Shown here piece by piece: positions 58,637 to 64,000 of a stretch of 64,000 bases of DNA. Each line of letters opens with the position of its first letter. The stretch's first letter is position 1. The position numbers and the translations under genes were made by a program. The notes beneath the pieces are model-generated. The model was not told the DNA's origin, did not search any database, and worked only from the letters and a program-made list of their open reading frames with translations. This stretch comes from Ruania albidiflava DSM 18029 (GTDB lineage: Bacteria; Actinomycetota; Actinomycetes; Actinomycetales; Beutenbergiaceae), in NCBI RefSeq assembly GCF_000421225.1, contig NZ_ATWL01000008.1, positions 62,001-126,000 of the forward strand, in the 5' to 3' direction.

Positions 58637-58914
58637 CTGGCCACCTCCACGGCACGACCTCCACGGTCGCGCGATCGGGATGTGCGCGGCGCAGGCTCCC
58701 CCCTGAACCGTGCGTCAGGGTGCCCACGCTAGACGCGTCCGGCACGTCCCGCAGGTCGTGGGCCCCGGTGAGCACGTGCTGTCGAGCGGTGTGGCCCCCT
58801 GCCTCGTTCCTGCGGTGGTGCCGCCGCCGCTCTCGCGTTGCCGGTCCTGCTGGTCGGTGCTTCCATGGCCCCAGGCGAGCCGGTCAAGCCGTCGGCCCTC
58901 GTGTCCCGCCACAG

Positions 58915-59739
58915 ATGGGGCGAAGCCTGACGACTCGTGCGCGACGACCTGCTGGAACTCCTCGTCCCGCCGGCGAACGGGAGCGTGCTCACCCTCGCGC
59001 GGCGGAGGACCTGCTGGTGCAGCTGCGCGCGGAGACCGACGCCGTCCGGCGAGCTCCCTTGTACGCGGCGCTGGTGGCCGACCACCTGCACCTGGTCGAC
59101 GCCATCGCCGCGCGGTACCGCAGCCGGGGGGTGGACTGGGACGACCTGGTCCAGGTGGGCCGACTCGGGCTGTGCAAGGCCATCTGCGGGTACGAACCGG
59201 CGCGGGGGCGGCCGTTCGTCGCCTACGCGGTGCCGACGATCTCCGGAGAGATCAAACGTCACTTCCGGGACACCGTCTGGGCGGTCCGCCCACCACGCCG
59301 GCTGCAGGAGATCCAGCTGGAGCTGCGGGAACGGGAGGTCGAGCTCGAGCAGGACCTCGGACGTGCCCCCTCGGACAGCGAGCTGGCCGCGGCCGCCGGG
59401 GTCGAGGAGACAGAGCTGCGCGAGGCGCAGGTGGCGCAGCATGCCGCGCGGAAGGTGTCCATCGATGCACCAGGTGATTCCGGGGTGGCGTGGTCGGAGC
59501 GCCTCGATACGCAGCGTGACGACTACGCCGTCGTGGAGGCCAGGCTCGTGCTGCGCCCTGCTGTGCGTGAGCTGTCCCGTCGGGAGCGCCGGGTGGTCTA
59601 CCTGCGGTTCGTGCGAGGCTGGACGCAGCAGGAGATCGGCGACGAGCTCGGCGTGAGCCAGATGCAGGTCTCGCGTCTGCTCAGCCAGATCCTGGCCAAG
59701 CTCCGGCAGCGCATCGCGCCGCTGGACCAGGCGAGCTGA
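58915..59739 (+). CDS. SigB/SigF-type alternative RNA polymerase sigma factor
   Basis: The 274-residue sigma-70 group 3 protein has region 2 (L-V-D-A-I-A-A-R-Y ... D-D-L-V-Q-V-G-R-L-G-L with P-F-V-A-Y-A-V-P-T-I-S-G-E-I-K-R near residues 65-110), region 3 (about 130-190) and region 4 with the helix-turn-helix W-T-Q-Q-E-I-G-D-E-L-G-V-S-Q-M-Q-V-S-R near 235-255. This class controls general stress, osmotic or sporulation-like responses. No anti-sigma (RsbW-like) gene is adjacent. The ATG at 58915 gives normal length but has no clear ribosome site, so the start is uncertain. A catalase gene lies downstream. Confidence 0.88.
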   Translation: MGRSLTTRARRPAGTPRPAGERERAHPRAAEDLLVQLRAETDAVRRAPLYAALVADHLHLVDAIAARYRSRGVDWDDLVQVGRLGLCKAICGYEPARGRPFVAYAVPTISGEIKRHFRDTVWAVRPPRRLQEIQLELREREVELEQDLGRAPSDSELAAAAGVEETELREAQVAQHAARKVSIDAPGDSGVAWSERLDTQRDDYAVVEARLVLRPAVRELSRRERRVVYLRFVRGWTQQEIGDELGVSQMQVSRLLSQILAKLRQRIAPLDQAS

Positions 59740-59743
59740 GCGG

Positions 59744-60114
59744 TCACGACGGTTCCAGCCGCTGCAGCGCCGCATACCCGAACTGCAGCGCATCGGCGCC
59801 GGCTGCGGTTGCACCTCCTCGTCGACCTCCGACGGCAGAGCAGGGCTCTGATACCTGGTCAGCGGTGCTCGCAGCGGGCTGGTGACCGAGTCCTTCGCCA
59901 GGGTCCGGCTCAGCCGGTGCGTGGCCACCGTCAGGAGGACCAGGTCGCCTGGGCGGATGGGTGCCGGCCGCTTCCGCCAGACGATCGTGGCCAGGGCGGC
60001 CGTACCCAGGCCATACGCAGCCAGCAGCGCCAGGTACCCGCCTAGCGGGCGGTGCTCATCCGGGGAGTAGTCGGCCTGCAGCTCGTCCAGTCGGCTCGTG
60101 TCGTCGCTCTCCAT
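59744..60114 (-). pseudogene. DUF1360 membrane protein gene with internal deletion and frameshift
   Basis: From the ATG at 60114 the first about 100 codons encode a DUF1360-type N-terminal half: a membrane helix (G-G-Y-L-A-L-L-A-A-Y-G-L-G-T), V-A-T-H-R-L-S-R and T-S-P-L-R-A-P-L-T-R-Y, ending at S-E-V-D-E-E-V. The family's next segment, with a T-C-P-F-C-L-type motif, is missing. The ending A-D-A-L-Q-F-G-Y-A-A-L-Q-R-L-E-P-S follows immediately but in another frame, with its stop at 59744-59746. The in-phase reading runs on antisense through the sigma factor gene and is not meaningful. An internal deletion with frameshift is the simplest explanation. Confidence 0.75.
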
Positions 60115-60404
60115 GATGGGGACCTACCCGTCCGAGCGCAGCGCATGCGCCAGGACCGGGAGGCGTGGTCGGCAGCCGAGCGGGTAGGACACCCAGCATG
60201 GCCGGTCGTCATCGGCGTCCCCGACCGAGCGGAGGCAGGAACGATGGATCGTCTCGTACCCGCTGTCCCTCGACGAGGCTGCGCACGGGTACGACCAGTT
60301 CGACCGCCGCCTCGAGGGCTGGACGAAGGTCCTGCTCAAGCCGTGATCCTCACCTCCGGCGAGCGCCGATGCATGCTCTGTGCCGGACCGGGTAGGCCGA
60401 GACC
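60115..60404. other. Gap between decayed genes upstream of catalase
   Basis: This 290-base stretch holds no complete gene. It contains the alcohol dehydrogenase tail described separately and the leader of katE. GGGTAG sequences occur at 60179-60184 and 60390-60395 and resemble the -10 of SigB-type promoters, but no GTTT-like -35 lies at the right distance, so I do not call a promoter. Confidence 0.4.
60245..60346 (+). pseudogene. Remnant C-terminus of a zinc-dependent alcohol dehydrogenase
   Basis: Thirty-three codons read W-I-V-S-Y-P-L-S-L-D-E-A-A-H-G-Y-D-Q-F and end E-G-W-T-K-V-L-L-K-P before a TGA. This is the characteristic ending of medium-chain zinc alcohol/formaldehyde dehydrogenases. 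Nothing upstream in any frame continues the family, and there is no start codon with a ribosome site, so only the tail survives. It marks a gene lost from the space before katE. Confidence 0.65.
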
Positions 60405-62648
60405 ATGAGCAGTGACGAGCAGAACCGCAAAGATGACCCGGTGGTGCAGGTGACCATCCCGGGTGCGCCAGGCGCGATCGCGCCGTCTGCCGAGCCGACC
60501 GCAGCACGGGAGCCCCCACCCGCCAAACCGGACCAGCAGCCGCCACGACCGGTGTCCGCGACCGGCCGACCACCCGGCGATGGTGAGCCGCGGGCCCAGG
60601 CTGGAAGGCGGCTCACCTCCGCACAGGGGCTGCCGCTGCGGGACACCGACCACTCGCTGAAGGCGGGACCACGGGGCCCGATCCTGCTGCAGGACCACCA
60701 CCTGCGCGAGAAGATCATGCACTTCGACCACGAGCGCATCCCGGAGCGGGTCGTGCACGCTCGAGGAGCGGGAGCGCACGGGGTGTTCCGTTCCTACGGC
60801 ACCGCTGCGCACATCACCCGCGCGAGGTTCCTCACCGCAGAGCAGGAGACCCCTGTCTTCACCCGGTTCTCCACAGTGGTGGGCAGCCGTGGCTCAGCCG
60901 ATGCCGTGCGGGACACCCGCGGGTTCGCCACCAAGTTCTACACCGACGAAGGTGTCTTCGACCTGGTCGCCAACAACATGCCGGTGTTCTTCATCCAGGA
61001 CGGCATCAAGTTCCCCGACATCGTGCATGCCGCGAAACCGCACCCGGACCGGGAGATCCCGCAGGCGCAGAGCGCCCACGACACCTTCTGGGACTTCGTC
61101 TCCCTGCACACCGAGGCGCAGCACCACGTGATGTGGCAGATGTCCGACCGGGGCATCCCGCGCTCGTTCCGGATGATGGAGGGGTTCGGTGTGCACACCT
61201 TCCGCATGGTCGATGCCGACGGCGGGACGACGTTGGTGAAGTTCCACTGGAAGCCGCGCCTGGGTGCGCACTCCCTGGTCTGGGAGGAGGCGCAGCTGGT
61301 CAACGGTGCCGACCCGGACTTCCACCGTCGCGACCTCTATGACGCCATCGAGGCCGGTGCCTACCCACAGTGGGAGCTGGGCGTGCAGGTCTTTGCCGAC
61401 ACCCCCGAGCAGACGTTCGAGGGTATCGATCTGCTCGACCCGACCAAGATCGTGCCGGAGGAGCTGGCGCCGGTACAGCCGATCGGCGCGCTGACCCTGA
61501 CTGCTGCACCGGAGAACTTCTTCGCCGAGGTGGAGCAGGTGGCCTTCCACCCCGGGCACCTGGTACCCGGGATCGACGTCACCGACGACCCGCTGCTGCA
61601 GGCCCGGTTGTTCTCCTACCTGGACACCCAGATCACCCGGCTCGGCGGGCCGAACTTCGCCCAGATCCCGGTGAACCGGACGCATGCGCCGGTGGACGAC
61701 ATGCTCCGGGACGGCTTCCACCAGGACGCGGTCCACCGCGGTGTGGCGCCCTACCAGCCGAACTCGCTCGATGCCGGCTGCCCGTTCGTGGCCGGGCAGG
61801 AGGCTGCGTTCATCGACGTCCCGCAGGAAGTAGCCGCTGGTCGTAAGGAGCGCGCTGCACCTGCCTCGTTCGACGACCACCACAGCCAGCCGCGTCTCTT
61901 CTGGCACAGCCTGTCCCCGGTGGAGCAGGACCACCTGGTCGCCGGGTACACCTTCGAGCTGGGACGGTGCTACGAGGAGGTGGTCAAGCAGCGGCAGCTG
62001 GAGTCGTTGGCGCGGATCGACACCGGCCTCTGCCAGCGGGTCGCCGCAGGGCTGGGTCTGCCTGTTCCGAGCGTTCCCGCTGACCAGCACGCCCTGCCGG
62101 TGCAGACCAGCCCAGCCTTGTCTCAGGTGGGGCAACGCTGGCCGGTGGATGGTCGCGTGGTCGGCATCGTGATCGACGCAGGCACCGACCTAGGAGCAGC
62201 CGCCCGTGCCCAGGCATCGTTGGACGAGCAGGGCGTGCTCGCGCTGCTTGTCGGCCCGCACGGTGGTCGGCTGAGCGACGGGAACTACGAGGTGGTGCTG
62301 CAACGCAGCTATCTGACCGCCCGCTCGGTGGAGTTCGATGCGCTGCTCGTCGCGGCTGGTGGAGCGCCCGCGGCCGACGCTGCGCCACCGCTCGACGCCA
62401 AGGCGGGCGGCCTGGCCCCGGCTGGGGTGGAGCCACGCCTGGGCCTGCTGGTCGGCGAGTGCTGGCGGCACTGCAAGCCGATCGGAGCCTGGGGTGCGGG
62501 CCGCAGCGTGCTCACCGACCTGGTCCCGGGGACGGAACGCCCCGGGGTGGTGCTCGAGGAAGCAGCGGACCGGGTGCTGCCGCAGGTGCTGGAGCTGCTC
62601 GCCGAGCACCGCGTCTGGCAGCGGTTCGACGCCCGGTCGGAAGCGTGA
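60405..62648 (+). CDS. katE: Large-subunit monofunctional catalase (HPII/KatE type)
   Basis: The 747-residue haem catalase decomposes hydrogen peroxide. A disordered Pro-rich N-terminus (1-75) precedes the core. The active-site His lies in R-V-V-H-A-R-G near residue 120, the distal Asn in L-V-A-N-N-M-P near 193, and the haem-ligand Tyr in F-S-Y-L-D-T-Q-I-T-R near 405. An extra C-terminal flavodoxin/GATase1-like domain (about 580-747) marks the large-subunit clade. No strong ribosome site precedes the ATG. It sits downstream of a stress-type sigma factor and next to a GH15 gene, a common stress-locus combination. Confidence 0.96.
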   Translation: MSSDEQNRKDDPVVQVTIPGAPGAIAPSAEPTAAREPPPAKPDQQPPRPVSATGRPPGDGEPRAQAGRRLTSAQGLPLRDTDHSLKAGPRGPILLQDHHLREKIMHFDHERIPERVVHARGAGAHGVFRSYGTAAHITRARFLTAEQETPVFTRFSTVVGSRGSADAVRDTRGFATKFYTDEGVFDLVANNMPVFFIQDGIKFPDIVHAAKPHPDREIPQAQSAHDTFWDFVSLHTEAQHHVMWQMSDRGIPRSFRMMEGFGVHTFRMVDADGGTTLVKFHWKPRLGAHSLVWEEAQLVNGADPDFHRRDLYDAIEAGAYPQWELGVQVFADTPEQTFEGIDLLDPTKIVPEELAPVQPIGALTLTAAPENFFAEVEQVAFHPGHLVPGIDVTDDPLLQARLFSYLDTQITRLGGPNFAQIPVNRTHAPVDDMLRDGFHQDAVHRGVAPYQPNSLDAGCPFVAGQEAAFIDVPQEVAAGRKERAAPASFDDHHSQPRLFWHSLSPVEQDHLVAGYTFELGRCYEEVVKQRQLESLARIDTGLCQRVAAGLGLPVPSVPADQHALPVQTSPALSQVGQRWPVDGRVVGIVIDAGTDLGAAARAQASLDEQGVLALLVGPHGGRLSDGNYEVVLQRSYLTARSVEFDALLVAAGGAPAADAAPPLDAKAGGLAPAGVEPRLGLLVGECWRHCKPIGAWGAGRSVLTDLVPGTERPGVVLEEAADRVLPQVLELLAEHRVWQRFDARSEA

Positions 62649-62658
62649 CGAGGAGTAC

Positions 62659-64000
62659 ATGCCCGACCAGGGACCAGCCGACCAACCGGCGCAGAGCCAA
62701 CCGCACGTGCTGCGAGAGTACGCGCTGCTGGCCGACGGGGAACGCGGGGCGCTGATCGGACCCCGCGGTGAGATCGGCTGGTTGTGCGCCCCACGTTGGG
62801 ACTCTGCCGCACTGTTCTCCTCGTTCGTCGGCGGCGCCGGGCTGTATGCCCTCACCCCCGAGGACCGGTGGTTCGTCTGGGGCGGATACTACGAGGAAGG
62901 CACACTGGTCTGGCGTTCGCGGTGGATGACTGCCGACGGTGTGATCGAGTGCCGGGAGGCGCTGGCGTTCCCCGGCGAGGAGCACCGGGCCGTGCTGATG
63001 CGCCAGGTGCTGGCCGTCGACCGGGACGCAGAGGTGCTCCTCCGGCTGGACCCACGAGCGGACTTCGGCCGCTGCCCGGTGCAGGACAGCCGGCTCGAGG
63101 CGGGCACCTGGACCGCACGTAGCGGCCCCCTGCACCTGAGGCTGACCGGGGTCGAGGGGGCCCGGCTCGGTCAGCGTGGGCTGCAGCTGGAGCTGAGCGT
63201 CCCGGCCGGGAGCAGCCACGACCTGGTCCTGGAGGTCGCGGACCAGCCGCTCACCGAGCCGGCAGCAGATGCCGCCCGGGCCTGGTCAGCCACGGTGGAA
63301 CGCTGGCACCAGGAGGTTCCCGCGATGGTGACCTCGCTCACGCCCCGGGACGCCCGGCACGCCTACGCTGTGCTGCGCGGGCTGACGAGCGACCACGGTG
63401 GCATGGTCGCAGCAGCCACCACCTCGCTGCCGGAGCGCAGCGAAGCAGGACGCAACTATGACTACCGGTTCAGCTGGATCCGAGACCAGAGCCTTGCCGG
63501 GCAGGCAGCCGCAGTCGCCGGCGGATGGCCGGTGCTCGACCAGGCGGTCCGGTTCGTCACCGAGCGGTTGCTCACCGACGGACCGCAGCTGATGCCGGCC
63601 TACACGGTCGACGGCGGGCCGGTGCCCCGGGAGGAACCGCTCGATCATCTGGTCGGTTACCCCGGCGCCGGGGTGGTCGTGGGCAACCAGATCCACGACC
63701 AGTTCCAGCTGGACATCTTCGGTGAGGCGCTGCTGCTGCTGGGCACGGCCGCGCGGCACGACCGGTTGGACCTGCCAGGCTGGCGCGCCGTGGACGTGGC
63801 GGTCAGCGCCATCCGGGACCACGACGGGCAGAAGGATGCCGGCATCTGGGAGCTCGAACCGCAGCACTGGGCGCACTCGCGGCTGATCTGTGCCGCCGGG
63901 TTGCGGGCAGTCGCTGCGGTAGCGCCAGCAGCAAAGGCTGCCCAGTGGACCAGGCTGGCCGAGTCGATCGTCGTGGACACGGCCGCGGACTGTCTGCACC
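62659..64000 (+). CDS. Glycoside hydrolase family 15 protein, 3' end cut by window
   Basis: The 447 visible residues are open to the right edge. The N-terminal beta-sandwich domain (about 1-210, starting L-R-E-Y-A-L-L-A-D-G-E-R-G-A-L-I-G) is followed by the (alpha/alpha)6 barrel, with the GH15 signatures Y-D-Y-R-F-S-W-I-R-D near residue 270, N-Q-I-H-D-Q-F-Q-L-D near 345, and G-I-W-E-L-E near 395, where the Glu is the expected general acid. Actinobacterial members are mostly trehalases or glucoamylase-like, so trehalose breakdown in stress is plausible. The ATG has GACGAGGAG upstream, 11 bases after katE. Confidence 0.9.
   Translation, partial: MPDQGPADQPAQSQPHVLREYALLADGERGALIGPRGEIGWLCAPRWDSAALFSSFVGGAGLYALTPEDRWFVWGGYYEEGTLVWRSRWMTADGVIECREALAFPGEEHRAVLMRQVLAVDRDAEVLLRLDPRADFGRCPVQDSRLEAGTWTARSGPLHLRLTGVEGARLGQRGLQLELSVPAGSSHDLVLEVADQPLTEPAADAARAWSATVERWHQEVPAMVTSLTPRDARHAYAVLRGLTSDHGGMVAAATTSLPERSEAGRNYDYRFSWIRDQSLAGQAAAVAGGWPVLDQAVRFVTERLLTDGPQLMPAYTVDGGPVPREEPLDHLVGYPGAGVVVGNQIHDQFQLDIFGEALLLLGTAARHDRLDLPGWRAVDVAVSAIRDHDGQKDAGIWELEPQHWAHSRLICAAGLRAVAAVAPAAKAAQWTRLAESIVVDTAADCLH

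Noticed and set aside
58729-59743. Continuation of the DUF1360 frame antisense through the sigma factor gene
   Set aside because: No family similarity after S-E-V-D-E-E-V; the real DUF1360 ending lies in another frame at 59744-59815.

Overview
The window is about 64 kb of very GC-rich, densely packed chromosome from an actinobacterium, most likely of the order Micrococcales. Support comes from the near-universal G/C third codon positions, the KGD-type 2-oxoglutarate decarboxylase, NucS instead of a MutS/MutL pair, a Rho factor with a long disordered insertion, an adenosylcobalamin-dependent ribonucleotide reductase with NrdR boxes, and a gene order (argS-like, lysA, hom, thrC, thrB, rho, prfA, prmC, sua5, wecA, atpI, atpBEFHAGDC, DUF2550, nucS) that matches the mycobacterial chromosome. 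No rRNA, CRISPR, insertion sequence, integrase or phage gene was seen. There is one tRNA, tRNA-Arg(CCG).

Layout, left to right. 1-19 kb: end of a quinone-oxidoreductase-like gene, a sodium-coupled NSS transporter with its 50-residue MetS partner, nrdJ under two NrdR boxes, kgd with a GDSL-type protein, an OmpR-type two-component pair, two tandem CNNM/CorC-type membrane proteins, a secreted M23 peptidase, and a ThrE-type exporter followed by an aldose-1-epimerase-like gene. 19-28.7 kb: an accessory block of three TetR-controlled modules: an MFS drug exporter; a Tat-exported multicopper oxidase with a four-helix membrane protein; and an amidohydrolase with a ten-helix membrane protein, a DoxX-like protein and, divergently, a TetR-GDSL pair whose end runs into the tRNA-Arg gene. 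28.8-52.5 kb: the conserved core, covering lysine/threonine biosynthesis, termination and release factors, tRNA threonylcarbamoylation, the lipid-linked sugar transferase WecA, the complete F1Fo ATP synthase, NucS and NagA. 52.5-64 kb: a carboxylate/redox operon (interrupted FAD/Fe-S oxidase, PoxB-like TPP enzyme, enolase-superfamily dehydratase), then a stress-type locus (SigB/F-type sigma factor, a decayed DUF1360 gene, the tail of a lost alcohol dehydrogenase, large KatE catalase, and a GH15 hydrolase cut by the window end).

The most unusual points are these. In the argS position, beside tRNA-Arg, sits an ArgRS-like protein that keeps the N-terminal and anticodon-binding domains but lacks the catalytic domain. 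A single amber codon splits an otherwise intact FAD/Fe-S oxidase gene. A pocket of gene decay lies between the sigma factor and catalase genes. Two TetR-operator-controlled membrane/redox modules may be undescribed systems. A short island of A/T-ending codons in nrdJ sits exactly over a conserved cysteine. One GDSL-type protein has Glu in place of the nucleophilic Ser.

Start codons were chosen from Shine-Dalgarno sequences, family lengths and overlaps. All functional statements rest on motif recognition by eye, without database searches.
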